Below are positions 1 through 8,910 of a stretch of 64,000 nt of DNA, one piece after another (position 1 is the first letter of the stretch; the number at the start of each line of letters is the position of its first letter). The position numbers and the translations under genes were made by a program. Location: NCBI GenBank assembly GCA_012518875.1, contig JAAYRI010000087.1:1-64000 (forward strand), read 5' to 3'. The DNA is from Peptococcaceae bacterium (GTDB lineage Bacteria; Bacillota; Desulfotomaculia; Desulfotomaculales; Pelotomaculaceae). Below the pieces are notes generated by a model. It did not search any database and was not told the DNA's origin. It worked only from the letters and a program-made list of their open reading frames with translations.

Positions 1-50
1 ACGGTGCCCATGCCCAATAAACCAATACCAATTCCGTTTTTGGCCGTCAA
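1..50 (-). CDS. hom: Homoserine dehydrogenase, N-terminal fragment
   Basis: Only the first 16 codons are inside the window; the gene runs off the left edge. The start is a TTG preceded at seven bases by an AAAGGAGG ribosome site (58-65). The fragment reads (M)TAKNGIGIGLLGMGTV, the glycine-rich beta-alpha start of the NAD(P)-binding fold in the form typical of homoserine dehydrogenase (IGLLGxGTVG). The enzyme makes homoserine from aspartate semialdehyde for threonine and methionine synthesis. With so little sequence, another Rossmann dehydrogenase cannot be ruled out. Confidence 0.6.
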   Translation of the reverse strand, partial: MTAKNGIGIGLLGMGT

Positions 51-227
51 TAGCTTTCCTCCTTTATGTAAAACCCCACTACAGGCTATATATAGTTATT
101 TTAGGCCCTCTGCTTGACATTATAGCATTGGTGTTCCATGCGGGCAATGTAAAAATACAGCCCGGGCCAGTGTGTCATCTCCAGTCAAACCCACAAACTA
201 TCCTTAGTATTTGGATGTTTGTTGGAC

Positions 228-710
228 TCACACAGGGGATTTTCCGGCCAGTAAAAACATAAACGTCAAACCAAGCCCCACTCCAATCATCAGAAGAATA
301 ATTGGCAGCCAGATGGGCCCCAGTAATGTCCCCATAAATTCAAAATTAGCAGCATAGATAACACCAATGGTACCCAAATAGGCGGCAAAAACAAGGGGCA
401 GGTAGGCAAATGGGCGTCTCCTCTCACCAGCAGCATCCCTATATGCATCCCAAATAGCATATGTGTATAAACAGGGATAAAACATTAGCCATTGAGGATC
501 CACTATTGTAATAGCACTGGCGGCCTCCCCCCTGAAGCTGGAGATTATGGCCAGGTTTAGGTTTGATTTAATGTTAATTAAAAACTCCAGGAAAAGTAAA
601 ATAGCGCCTTTAAAATATTGTTTATTTAAGAGCTGCCCAAACCCTGGAAAGGCAATACTCCATAGAATAACCTCAATCCTTTTATCATTCAATTGTTTTT
701 TGCTGGTCAT
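228..710 (-). CDS. Small multi-pass membrane protein, TM2-like N-terminus
   Basis: 160 residues with four or five hydrophobic segments (about 15-32, 36-55, 73-90, 103-121 and 130-155). The motif FPGFGQLLNKQYFKGAILL near the N-terminus resembles the P-G-x-G-Q-x-x-x-x-x-x-K-G pattern that opens TM2-like proteins of unknown function in Firmicutes. A GAGAGA site precedes the ATG. It lies upstream of hom on the same strand with a 177-base gap in which I see no gene, and is divergent from the next gene. The function is not known. Confidence 0.7.
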   Translation of the reverse strand: MTSKKQLNDKRIEVILWSIAFPGFGQLLNKQYFKGAILLFLEFLINIKSNLNLAIISSFRGEAASAITIVDPQWLMFYPCLYTYAIWDAYRDAAGERRRPFAYLPLVFAAYLGTIGVIYAANFEFMGTLLGPIWLPIILLMIGVGLGLTFMFLLAGKSPV

Positions 711-866
711 TATGCTATCTCTCTTCGGAAAATAATTGTTACAGTATTATAATGCCATTGAAATTGAGAATTATAAATGATTTGGATTGATTTTTACGAG
801 CATAATAATAATGCCTGGAACGAATTAACTGGCAGGTTTTTACAATGATACCCGAGGAGCTAAAAA

Positions 867-1397
867 GTGGATTTAAGTGTGGAACTGATTGTATCTACCA
901 CTGCAGTGTTATCGGCGTTACTGGGCCTAATATTTATTGTTGACTGGCGCTACTTCCGAGACTGGGTAGTAGTGTTCTTATACAAATGTACGCTAGACGG
1001 CCTGTGGGGTAGCGCGGTTGTAGAAACAGGTAAATTAGAATACCCTTTTCGGATGTTGCCCCAGTACTATGATAACAGTCTACTTTTTGAATACTGGGTT
1101 TTCCCCACCCTATGCATATTGTACAACCAGGTTACCAGGGAACGGGGCATTTGGCCGATCCTGTACTATGCCCTTCTGTTCAGCGCCGGTACGACTGCCA
1201 TAGAATATCCCCTGGAGTTGTATACTGATCTAATCCAATACCATCACTGGACCTGGTTTACCACCCTTTACACCTTGACAATCACCTTCCTTTCTTCTAG
1301 GGCTTTTATCGCCTTCTACCGCTGGGGCTGTGATCATTTCCCCCCAAAGGAACCCGATACAAAAAGTAAAAACCGGCCAGCAGACCGGTTAAAGTAG
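867..1397 (+). CDS. CBO0543 family integral membrane protein
   Basis: 176 residues, starting at GTG with GAGGAG eight bases upstream. About five hydrophobic segments are separated by aromatic-rich loops (DWRYFRDW, EYPFRMLPQYYDNS, YHHWTWFTTLYT). The spacing and the FPTLCILYNQ / EYPLELYTDLI blocks match the CBO0543 family, widespread in spore-forming Firmicutes and of unknown function. It is transcribed towards spoIVA, and the two stop codons are only five bases apart. The last codons contain an inverted repeat that serves as a terminator signal on the opposite strand. Confidence 0.75.
   Translation: MDLSVELIVSTTAVLSALLGLIFIVDWRYFRDWVVVFLYKCTLDGLWGSAVVETGKLEYPFRMLPQYYDNSLLFEYWVFPTLCILYNQVTRERGIWPILYYALLFSAGTTAIEYPLELYTDLIQYHHWTWFTTLYTLTITFLSSRAFIAFYRWGCDHFPPKEPDTKSKNRPADRLK
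1361..1390 (-). terminator. spoIVA terminator embedded in the opposing gene's 3' end
   Basis: Read on the minus strand, AACCGG and CCGGTT pair around an eight-base loop and are followed by TTTTTACTTTTT. The element lies inside the last coding codons of the convergent CBO0543-family gene, so one short sequence encodes the protein tail and probably ends the spoIVA transcript. Confidence 0.55.
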
Positions 1398-1402
1398 CAG
1401 AT

Positions 1403-2881
1403 TTAGATGATTATACAAATCAGGCCGCCTGAACCCTCATTGACAATCCTCTGCAGGGTTTCCTGCAGCTTATCTTGGGCATTTTCCGGCATGCGGTGCA
1501 ATTTGTTCTGGATACCTTCCCGAACCAGATCATGTACCGACTTGCCAAAGATTTCAGAATTCCAAATTTTTTGCGGGTTGTCTTCAAATTCCCTCAACAT
1601 GTACTGCACTAATTCTTCGCATTGCTTTTCCGTGCCAATGATGGGAGTAATTTCGGCAGTGATATCCGCCCTGATCATATGCAGTGAAGGAGCACTAGCC
1701 TTAAGCTTGATCCCGAATCGGCTGCCCTGGCGGATTAACTCCGGTTCTTCCAGAACCAGTTCATCAAGAGTCGGAGTAACAACACCATAGCCGTTTTCCC
1801 TTACCTCACCAAGGGCATCGGATACCTTATCATACTCTTTTTTTGCTACACTGAGCTCCTTCACGATGCGAAATAGTTCTTTTTCCCCTTCAATTTCAAA
1901 ACCGGACTGCTCACTTAAGACCTCATAGAATAGGGATGGGCTGGATGTGATGCTGATGTCTGCTGATCCGGTACCGGCATCAATGCCGTGCAGCATAACC
2001 TGATCAACAAAATCATAGTCAGCAAGTGATTCCACTGCATCATCAACATCTCTTAAACGTATAATGCCTTTTATAGTTTCCTGAATTGAGTTTTCAAATT
2101 TTTCACGCAGCCAATGCTTTAGGTCCAATTCTTCTACCCAGGGTGGCAGATTAATATTAACTTCGTTTACGGGGAATTCATATAGCAGTTTTCCTAATAT
2201 ATTTAGTATGTCCGCCTGAACCATCTTGGCACAGTCAACAGGAAGCACCGGGATATCATATTTTTCACTTAATTCGGTGGCCAGGTCAGCAGCCTCCTGC
2301 CCCGCAGCATTTATGCTATTAAGAAGCACCAGGAAGGGTCGATTGATGCTTTTTAACTCTTCAATAACCCTTTCTTCCGCCTCTATATAGTTGTCTCGAT
2401 CAATATCTGTAATAGACCCGTCGGTGGTAATTACCAGGCCCATGGTTGAGTGTTCAGAAATAACCTTTCTAGTACCTAGCTCTGCCGCTTCTTGAAAAGG
2501 AATCGGCTCATCAAACCAGGGTGTTGAAACCATACGTGGCCCATTTTCCTCTTCGTAGCCAAGTGCTCCTTCCACACGATAACCTACACAATCAACTAAG
2601 CGTATTTTTATATTTAAATTCTCTGTCACCTGAACTTCAACTGCTTCATTGGGAATAAATTTCGGCTCAGTAGTCATTATTGTCCGCCCGGCAGCACTTT
2701 GGGGCAGTTCATCTATGGCCCGCTCTCGGTCGTAAACATCTTGTATGTTGGGGAGTACCATTAGTTCCATAAAACGCTTGATAAAGGTTGATTTGCCGGT
2801 GCGTACGCCGCCGACCACACCGAGATACAGATCCCCCCCGGTACGCTCCGCAATGTCGCGGAAAAGATCATTCGATTCCAT
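1403..2881 (-). CDS. spoIVA: Stage IV sporulation protein A, spore coat morphogenetic ATPase
   Basis: 492 residues, the usual family length. SpoIVA polymerises on the forespore outer membrane using ATP and forms the basement layer of the spore coat. Visible features are the N-terminal opening ESNDLFRDIAERTGGDLYLG, a Walker A box GVVGGVRTGKST (residues 21-32), a TRAFAC-type G domain with DCVGY (about 97-101), and a C-terminus ending in a hydrophobic isoleucine run (GGLICIII) as expected for membrane docking through SpoVM. An AAGGAGGGAG ribosome site precedes the ATG. The gene appears monocistronic, with its own sigma-E-like promoter upstream and a terminator just past the stop. Confidence 0.97.
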   Translation of the reverse strand: MESNDLFRDIAERTGGDLYLGVVGGVRTGKSTFIKRFMELMVLPNIQDVYDRERAIDELPQSAAGRTIMTTEPKFIPNEAVEVQVTENLNIKIRLVDCVGYRVEGALGYEEENGPRMVSTPWFDEPIPFQEAAELGTRKVISEHSTMGLVITTDGSITDIDRDNYIEAEERVIEELKSINRPFLVLLNSINAAGQEAADLATELSEKYDIPVLPVDCAKMVQADILNILGKLLYEFPVNEVNINLPPWVEELDLKHWLREKFENSIQETIKGIIRLRDVDDAVESLADYDFVDQVMLHGIDAGTGSADISITSSPSLFYEVLSEQSGFEIEGEKELFRIVKELSVAKKEYDKVSDALGEVRENGYGVVTPTLDELVLEEPELIRQGSRFGIKLKASAPSLHMIRADITAEITPIIGTEKQCEELVQYMLREFEDNPQKIWNSEIFGKSVHDLVREGIQNKLHRMPENAQDKLQETLQRIVNEGSGGLICIII

Positions 2882-2972
2882 GTTTACACTCCCTCCTTAA
2901 AAATTTGCGAGGTGATCTATATAAAGATTGCATCCCTCCCCCATATACAAAATCTTAATATCCTAATTCCTC

Positions 2973-2989
2973 CGTGAACTATGTTCACG
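2973..2989. repeat. Perfect 7-bp inverted repeat in the spoIVA leader
   Basis: CGTGAAC and GTTCACG are separated by three bases. The element falls in the presumed untranslated leader of spoIVA, about 35 bases below the predicted sigma-E start and 92 bases above the ATG. It could be an operator for a dimeric regulator or an RNA hairpin. Read on the plus strand it is followed by TTATTTTTTT, but no plus-strand gene would use it as a terminator. Confidence 0.45.
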
Positions 2990-3023
2990 TTATTTTTTTC
3001 CAGTGATATACAATAACATTATA

Positions 3024-3051
3024 TATATATGAGCTTGTCGGATGAATATTC
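3024..3051 (-). promoter_or_regulatory. Sigma-E-like promoter of spoIVA
   Basis: On the minus strand GAATATT (3045-3051) matches the sigma-E -35 pattern KMATATT. After a 13-base spacer, CATATATA (3024-3031) is close to the -10 pattern CATACAMT. spoIVA is transcribed by sigma-E in Bacillus subtilis, which supports the call. The predicted transcript has a leader of roughly 130 bases. The region between this promoter and gpsA is filled by the gpsA terminator. Confidence 0.5.
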
Positions 3052-3057
3052 CCTAGT

Positions 3058-3095
3058 AAAACAAAAAACCTAGGTAATAACCATTATTTACCTAG
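3058..3095 (-). terminator. Rho-independent terminator after gpsA
   Basis: On the minus strand CTAGGTAAATAA and TTATTACCTAG pair with a single bulged base and a three-base loop (3070-3095), followed by GTTTTTTGTTTT. It ends the der-plsY-gpsA transcript. No gene is visible between here and gpsA (3096-3235). Confidence 0.75.
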
Positions 3096-3235
3096 TGAAA
3101 TAAAGTTTAGTTTCCCGGGGCTGGGCTGCTGTTTTATATTGTGGGCACCTGTGCCTTATATATATTCCCATAACGGCTAAGCACGGGGGGCCTGATGGTG
3201 ATTTCTAAAAACCTTTCATGAGTTAGTTCACTTTT

Positions 3236-4240
3236 TCACATCTCACGGGTCTTTACTCTGGTCATTAGCCTGTTTACAGCAACGGCAGGGGATAATCCGG
3301 CAAAAAGCACCTGGTGTATCTGTTCGGTAATGGGCATCTCCACCGATAAAGTCTGAGCAAGTTTCCTGGCGGCCCGTGTGGTGCGTACACCTTCGACCAC
3401 CATTTTTACCTCTTTGAGGGCCTCATCTAGTGACTTTCCTCTGCCTAACGCAATCCCAGCACGGCGGTTGCGACTATGCATACTGGTACAGGTTACAATC
3501 AAATCACCTACCCCGGCCAACCCGGCAAATGTTAGCGGGCTGGCGCCCATGGCTATACCCATGCGTGATATTTCGGTGAGCCCCCTGGTCATTAGAGCCG
3601 CCTTGGTGTTGTCCCCATAACCAAGACCGTCAGCAATACCGGTCCCTAAGGCAATAATGTTTTTCAGGGCGCCGCCCAGTTCAACCCCCGTAACATCAGG
3701 GCTGGTATATACCCTAAAAAAATCGCACATAAATAAATCCTGGACATATTCTGCATTTTCCATGCAGGAAGATGCCGCAACAACCGCTGTCGGCACCATC
3801 AGACCTACCTCTTCTGCGTGGCTGGGACCCGATAGCACAACATAGCGCCAGCCCGCTTCCGCTCCTACCTCCTGGGTAAAAACCTGTGACATACGGCAAA
3901 GACTTTCCTCTTCAATGCCTTTGGCCAGGTTAATCAATATGGAGTTTCCCGGCAGGCATGGTAATGCCTGGCGAACAACCTCACGGAAGGCATGGGATGG
4001 GACACCAAAAACAATGGCTTCGGCATCACCGATCACCTGCTCCAGGTTATCCGTAGCCACGATGTTCCCAGGGATTGTTATGCCTGGTAAATAGGATTGA
4101 TTCTCCCTATTTTCATTTATTTCGTTAATCTGTTCCGGTACAATTGACCATATCTTTACCCTATAGCCTTTTTGAGCTAGAAGCAGGGAAACCGCAGTGG
4201 CCCAGCTACCGGCACCTAAAACTCCTATTTTCTTTCCCAT
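3236..4240 (-). CDS. gpsA: NAD(P)-dependent glycerol-3-phosphate dehydrogenase
   Basis: 334 residues. It reduces dihydroxyacetone phosphate to sn-glycerol-3-phosphate, the backbone for phospholipids, in the cytoplasm. The Rossmann motif GAGSWATAV is at residues 8-16, followed by [16 protein letters not shown], the catalytic-lysine block [11 protein letters not shown] and the C-terminal [12 protein letters not shown] / RNRRAG signatures of GpsA. AAAGGAGA lies just upstream of the ATG. It directly follows plsY, which consumes its product, with a 27-base gap. Confidence 0.97.
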   Translation of the reverse strand: MGKKIGVLGAGSWATAVSLLLAQKGYRVKIWSIVPEQINEINENRENQSYLPGITIPGNIVATDNLEQVIGDAEAIVFGVPSHAFREVVRQALPCLPGNSILINLAKGIEEESLCRMSQVFTQEVGAEAGWRYVVLSGPSHAEEVGLMVPTAVVAASSCMENAEYVQDLFMCDFFRVYTSPDVTGVELGGALKNIIALGTGIADGLGYGDNTKAALMTRGLTEISRMGIAMGASPLTFAGLAGVGDLIVTCTSMHSRNRRAGIALGRGKSLDEALKEVKMVVEGVRTTRAARKLAQTLSVEMPITEQIHQVLFAGLSPAVAVNRLMTRVKTREM

Positions 4241-4267
4241 CTTGGATCAATCTCCTTTAGCACATTT

Positions 4268-4861
4268 TTAACCCTTTTTAAAAACTATTCTAGGCTCTGT
4301 CCCGACCAAAAGCCGTTTAATGTTCGGGATATGTTTATATACAGCAAAAATAGCGGCAAGGACACCCAGGGCTAAAAACGGTGGTTCCAACCTGAACACA
4401 ACCATCACAAATGGTATAGAAACAATTGCTATAATCGATCCTACAGATACGTACCTGGTCACACCTGTTACAAAAATCCAGGTAAGCATGGCAATAATGC
4501 CAACAGATGGTGATATAGCTGTGATTACTCCCACACCGGTAGCAACCAATTTGCCCCCCTTAAACCCAAGGAAAATGGGCCAGCTATGGCCTGCTAGTAC
4601 AGCTACCCCCGCTAGGGCCACTATCAGGTCATTGCTACCAAACATACGGGCCAACCATACCGCCAGCATACCCTTGCCCAAGTCAAGGATCAGTGCAGTT
4701 ATTCCTGCTACCGGTCCGGCGTTGCGCCAGACGTTGGTCATGCCTACATTGCCGCTGCCGCACAGGCGGATATCAACCCCCGCCCATAAACGGCCCACAA
4801 TATAACTAAATGGCAAAGATCCTACCAGATAACCGACAACAATCAGCAAAATATTTAACAT
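4268..4861 (-). CDS. plsY: Acyl-phosphate:glycerol-3-phosphate acyltransferase
   Basis: 197 residues, all alpha-helical and hydrophobic, with about five membrane segments. PlsY transfers an acyl group from acyl-phosphate to glycerol-3-phosphate, the first step of phosphatidic acid synthesis. The three conserved loops are visible: GSLPFSYIVGR, SGNVGMTNVWR (usual form SGNxGATNxxR) and GHSWPIFLGFKGGK. GAGGGGAAAG precedes the ATG. It sits between der and gpsA, and plsC is 10 kb away on the same strand. Confidence 0.95.
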   Translation of the reverse strand: MLNILLIVVGYLVGSLPFSYIVGRLWAGVDIRLCGSGNVGMTNVWRNAGPVAGITALILDLGKGMLAVWLARMFGSNDLIVALAGVAVLAGHSWPIFLGFKGGKLVATGVGVITAISPSVGIIAMLTWIFVTGVTRYVSVGSIIAIVSIPFVMVVFRLEPPFLALGVLAAIFAVYKHIPNIKRLLVGTEPRIVFKKG

Positions 4862-4975
4862 ATCTTTCCCCTCAGCTTACACATAAAGTCAGTTTCTATG
4901 TCCCTCATACGGGGTGCAGCACATTTATCTCATATCCTTATATAAAACCAAATTGTGTGTGCTGTTTTTCTTATT

Positions 4976-6301
4976 TTACACCATGTCCCTGGTCCTCTTG
5001 CGCAAGGTAAATCGGATTGGGGTGCCCTCAAAACCGTATGCAGACCGCACCTGGTTTTCCAGATAGCGTAGGTAGGAAAAATGCATTAGTTTTGGATCAT
5101 TGACAAATATTATAAACCTTGGCGGCTTTATTCCCCCCTGCACCACATAGAGAATTTTCAACCGCCTGGTCTTATCAGTTGGTGGCGGGGACTGCATAAT
5201 TGCCTCTTTGAAAAGATTATTTAAATCCCTGGTAGCAACGCGGGCCGCGTGCTGCTCCGCAACAAACTCTACTAACTCCAGCACCTTTGGCACACGCCTA
5301 CCCGTCAAGGCAGATATAAAAATTACCGGTGCATACCTCATAAAGCCCAGTTCCCGGCGAATTTCTTCCGTGTAACTGTCCATGGTCCGGTCGTCCTTTT
5401 CTATCAGGTCCCATTTATTAACCACCAGTACCACTGCTCTTCCCGCCTCATGGGCATAGCCCGCAATGCGTTTATCCTGTTCTGTTACGCCTAGCGGGGC
5501 ATCAAGCATCATCAAGACCACATCACATTTGTCCACTGCCCGCAGGGCACGGATGACACTGTATCTCTCTGTAGGCATTTCGATTCTGCTCCTGCGCCTG
5601 ATCCCTGCCGTGTCAATAATCACATAGTGTTTTTCTTCTAACTGAAAGGGTGTATCCACAGCGTCCCTGGTCGTTCCGGGAATGTCACTGACAATAACCC
5701 TCTCCTCACCCAGAATAGCATTGACAATAGATGATTTTCCTACATTGGGACGGCCAATAACAGCAATACGTATTACGTCGGGTGGATACTCCACGTCATT
5801 ATTGTCCGGTAGCAGGGCCACAAGCCTGTCCAGCAAGTCCCCTGTATTTAGACCTTCCGCTGCTGAAATAGGTATTGGATCACCAAGACCAAGCCGATAA
5901 AAATCAAAGGCGTCTGTTTTATAATCAAAATTTTCAACCTTATTGGCCACAATTATAGCTGGTTTACCGGAACGTCTAATAACAGTGGCTATTTCAGCAT
6001 CATTTGGATTAAGACCGGCACGTGCATCCACTACGAAGAGAATTACATCTGATTCGGTGATAGCTTGTTCTACCTGGCGGTGGATCCCATCTATAATCGT
6101 ACCGCTCTCCTGAAAATCCAAACCACCAGTGTCAACAAGTACAAAACTACGGCCCGCCCACTCTGCATCCTGATAAAGACGATCCCTGGTCACACCCGGC
6201 CGGCTTTCCACTATCGCCACCCGGCCTCCTACTATACGGTTAAAAAGTGTGGATTTGCCTACATTTGGTCTACCCACTATTGCTACTACCGGCTTAGCCA
6301 A
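4976..6301 (-). CDS. der: Ribosome biogenesis GTPase Der (EngA)
   Basis: 441 residues. It has two tandem TRAFAC G domains, each with a P-loop (GRPNVGKSTLFN near residue 9 and GRPNVGKSSIVN near 182), DTGG/DTAG G3 motifs and NKxE/NKWD G4 motifs, then a C-terminal KH-like domain ending KRTRDMV. Der acts in 50S subunit assembly. The start is TTG, set by AGGAGAT nine bases upstream; no ATG lies nearby in frame. It heads der-plsY-gpsA after a 270-base gap to the DUF512 gene, in which no gene is seen. Confidence 0.97.
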   Translation of the reverse strand: MAKPVVAIVGRPNVGKSTLFNRIVGGRVAIVESRPGVTRDRLYQDAEWAGRSFVLVDTGGLDFQESGTIIDGIHRQVEQAITESDVILFVVDARAGLNPNDAEIATVIRRSGKPAIIVANKVENFDYKTDAFDFYRLGLGDPIPISAAEGLNTGDLLDRLVALLPDNNDVEYPPDVIRIAVIGRPNVGKSSIVNAILGEERVIVSDIPGTTRDAVDTPFQLEEKHYVIIDTAGIRRRSRIEMPTERYSVIRALRAVDKCDVVLMMLDAPLGVTEQDKRIAGYAHEAGRAVVLVVNKWDLIEKDDRTMDSYTEEIRRELGFMRYAPVIFISALTGRRVPKVLELVEFVAEQHAARVATRDLNNLFKEAIMQSPPPTDKTRRLKILYVVQGGIKPPRFIIFVNDPKLMHFSYLRYLENQVRSAYGFEGTPIRFTLRKRTRDMV

Positions 6302-6571
6302 AATATTTCATCTCCTAAAAACGCTCCGTGATTAACAAACAGCAACCTTTATAGAACATAAATTTTGAAACCACAATATTTTATCAACACCAAGCATATC
6401 AAAGTATATCTTTTGCCATTTAAAATTGCAATTAATATCCTGGGAATTGCAGGTGCGGCATCGGGGGATAGGAATGACAGGTATCATAAAATTTTTAATC
6501 CCGTCAACCTATTAATTGTTATTCATGCCACTATATATATTTTACCCCAGATTCACAGTAAATTAACTATA

Positions 6572-7912
6572 TCAATCTATAAGCGCCTCAGCCTTAGCCG
6601 GGTTGTTTACGATTACATCAACCAGTTGGCCTGGCCCTGAAACAGCAGCCACTGCTATTTTTAATCTCTCTGCCAGTTCTAGCAAGGTGATACCATCCAA
6701 AAACACCTGCTGATCCATCCTTAACATTATTGTAGGAAGCACCAGCAGATCAACGCTATTGTCAATGGCCATCTGGGCCAAAATGTCACCCCCGGTAACC
6801 AGGCCTGTTGCCGTAACCTGCCTGCCGAAAAAATCATTTTCTATTACCTTAATTACCACCTCCAGCCCAACGATCTCATTTAGCCTGGCCGCCACTGGTT
6901 CCAGTATTTTATACCCCAGGACACCTGTCACCAAAACAATTTTTTGTTGTTGTTCAACCATGTTGGGCAGACCACCGGTTGCTGAGGCCCATTCATCTAT
7001 AAAGAGCCGGGTTAAACCAACCCCATTTTCAAGCTGGGGAAAACCATCATATTTTTCTGCTACCGGCACCGGTTCTCCGGCCAACAGGTAAAATTCATCC
7101 GAAGCAAAAATAAAGGGGTGTCCACAGCGGGTGATGTTTTTTTCCTGCCGGCCATGAATCCAGTGTACTAATGAACGGGCCTTCCCCGGGGTAAATACCT
7201 TCAGGGGATAAAGGTTATCTCTAAAACGGGTCAGTCCGACAGGAACCACCGCTAGTGATCTTACAGCGGGCCAAAGAGAAGCCAGATCCCATGCTGTTTT
7301 CTCTAGCTCTACCCCATCATTAAGATCTGGACAAAGCACTACCTGGGTATGCATTTCAATACCTGCTTCAGCCAGAAAACCCAGCTGCTCCATAATAGAA
7401 CCGGCTCTGGGATTTCCCAGCATTTTTTCCCTTAAACCAGGGTTTGTAGTGTGAACAGAAATGTATAGTGGACTTAGTCTTTGCCGGGCGATTCTTTCCA
7501 GGGTGTTTTTACTGAGGTTGGTAAGGGTTATAAAATTACCGTTCCAAAAGGAAAGACGATAATCATCATCTTTGACATAGAGAGTCTTTCTCATCCCTGG
7601 TGGCATTTGATCAACGAAACAAAAAAAGCATTTATTAGCACATTTTATCACCGGTCCAAACCCATCGGCACCAAAACCAAGGCCCAAATTCTCATCAGGG
7701 TCCTTTTCTACCTCCAGCACCCATTTTTCACCATTCTCTTTTGTTATATCAATATTGAGTATTTCATCAGCTATAAAATAGCGATAATCGATTAAATCCC
7801 GTACCGGTGACCCATTGATTGCCGTGAGCCGGTCTCCCGGAACCACACCAAGTTCGGCAGCAATACTGCCGGCATCCACCATATGTATTTTCAACCCTTG
7901 CCCCCGCTTCAT
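6572..7912 (-). CDS. DUF512 protein with PDZ and radical SAM domains
   Basis: 446 residues from an ATG behind AGGGGGGCGG; an in-frame extension of 30 codons upstream would overlap the preceding gene and lacks a ribosome site. Domains in order: a PDZ-like segment (AAELGVVPGDRLTAINGSPV), a radical SAM motif CANKCFFC (CxxxCxxC) within KCxxKCxFCFVDQxP, an elongated SAM fold (LTNLSKNTLERI, SPLYISVHTT), and the C-terminal DUF512 domain (VVPVGLTRFRDNL, ASDEFYLLAG). The family is common in Clostridia, often next to der, and its substrate is unknown. The gene lies 41 bases after a DUF3189 gene. Confidence 0.9.
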   Translation of the reverse strand: MKRGQGLKIHMVDAGSIAAELGVVPGDRLTAINGSPVRDLIDYRYFIADEILNIDITKENGEKWVLEVEKDPDENLGLGFGADGFGPVIKCANKCFFCFVDQMPPGMRKTLYVKDDDYRLSFWNGNFITLTNLSKNTLERIARQRLSPLYISVHTTNPGLREKMLGNPRAGSIMEQLGFLAEAGIEMHTQVVLCPDLNDGVELEKTAWDLASLWPAVRSLAVVPVGLTRFRDNLYPLKVFTPGKARSLVHWIHGRQEKNITRCGHPFIFASDEFYLLAGEPVPVAEKYDGFPQLENGVGLTRLFIDEWASATGGLPNMVEQQQKIVLVTGVLGYKILEPVAARLNEIVGLEVVIKVIENDFFGRQVTATGLVTGGDILAQMAIDNSVDLLVLPTIMLRMDQQVFLDGITLLELAERLKIAVAAVSGPGQLVDVIVNNPAKAEALID

Positions 7913-7953
7913 GAACCGCCCCCCTGTCTTTAACCCTAACAAATTATCTATCA

Positions 7954-8418
7954 TTATATAGTAAGTGATTTGTAGCTGTCTCTTTTTACTGCCTGTGACC
8001 AATCCCCCAGCTCACTATATATTTTTTTCATGCCTATCCTGGATAGTAAGTAGCCCGCAGTGGCCAGGGGTGCAAAGCGGAACAATAAACTACCCAGCTG
8101 GAGAAATATATTGTCCCTTAAGGCACTTTCAACCATTTTCACTTCAGTCTTTTGTATATTAAAGATGCACAGAAAGCTCTCCATAAGACGGTGGATCATA
8201 TCCTGTTGGCCTTTAATAGAAAGTGCATAGACCTTATTTCCGGCATCGTCCTTCCCCAGGAAGATTATTTCCCCTTCCTGCCCTTTGATATCCAAACACA
8301 ATAGGTCCCCTAACTGGGTCTTTCCCGGCAGTTTTTCCCTTGACAGCCTGCCTGTGTGAATTGCTCCCGCCAGGACTGCCAGTGGGAACATGGTGCCGCT
8401 GAAATACAGAATTTTCAT
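7954..8418 (-). CDS. DUF3189 family protein (second copy)
   Basis: 154 residues. It starts MKILYFSGTMFPLAVLAGAIHTGRLS, the DUF3189 opening (MKIIYxxYGGxHSSVxAAxIHLGxL) in a diverged form. The conserved cysteine/GGxHS residues of the first strand are replaced by SGTMFPLAV, so this copy has probably lost whatever active or binding site the first copy keeps. A strong GGGAGGAGG site precedes the ATG. It overlaps the end of the upstream DUF3189 gene by 185 bases in another frame. The family is unstudied and found mainly in spore-formers. Confidence 0.75.
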   Translation of the reverse strand: MKILYFSGTMFPLAVLAGAIHTGRLSREKLPGKTQLGDLLCLDIKGQEGEIIFLGKDDAGNKVYALSIKGQQDMIHRLMESFLCIFNIQKTEVKMVESALRDNIFLQLGSLLFRFAPLATAGYLLSRIGMKKIYSELGDWSQAVKRDSYKSLTI

Positions 8419-8881
8419 GATCCTCCTCCCTTATTAAGCCCTTAACCTTTTGGACAAGGTGTACCAAACGAAAATAGGCGATCTGTGTCCCAATTGTTAC
8501 AATCGGTCGGCCCAGGCTGACAAGCCCCCAACGGCGAGAAAGAAAACCGCCAAGTTTCATCAGTGAATTAACACTATGCATAGCATCGACCAAGATATAG
8601 TCCTGCCGGGGTAGCGCAAAAATTTCCGTCAGACCAGCAAAAACATTTTCTAGTATTTGCGGCTTGTTACGGCGTGCCGTCAGGTAGATATCATGGCCAT
8701 GTTCATCTACACCCACAAAATAAATATGCCCCTGCTGATCGGCCTCCTGGCGGTCAAAAAGCTGTAGGTTCCAGAACATTTCCCGACCGGGTACACGATC
8801 CTCAGGCAGCAGCCCCAGGTGGATGGAGGCAGCAGTTACAGACGAATGGCTACCACCATAGCAATGGTAAATAATTTTCAT
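8234..8881 (-). CDS. DUF3189 family protein with anomalous C-terminal extension
   Basis: 215 residues as read. The first about 150 are a typical DUF3189 protein (MKIIYHCYGGSHSSVTAASI, then RVPGREMFWNLQLFD, PQILENVFAGLTEIFALP, VDAMHSVNSLMKLGGFLSRR). The last about 60 residues run out of frame through the next gene and have unrelated low-complexity composition (GSPGGSNSHRQAVKGK). In the other two frames a TAA lies right at the end of the conserved part (TAATAA at 8431-8436), immediately before the next gene's ribosome site. The simplest reading is a 1-base indel near the 3' end, real or a sequence error. Function unknown. Confidence 0.75.
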   Translation of the reverse strand: MKIIYHCYGGSHSSVTAASIHLGLLPEDRVPGREMFWNLQLFDRQEADQQGHIYFVGVDEHGHDIYLTARRNKPQILENVFAGLTEIFALPRQDYILVDAMHSVNSLMKLGGFLSRRWGLVSLGRPIVTIGTQIAYFRLVHLVQKVKGLIREEDHENSVFQRHHVPTGSPGGSNSHRQAVKGKTAGKDPVRGPIVFGYQRAGRGNNLPGEGRCRK

Positions 8882-8910
8882 CTAATCTACCTCAATATGA
8901 TCATTATATC

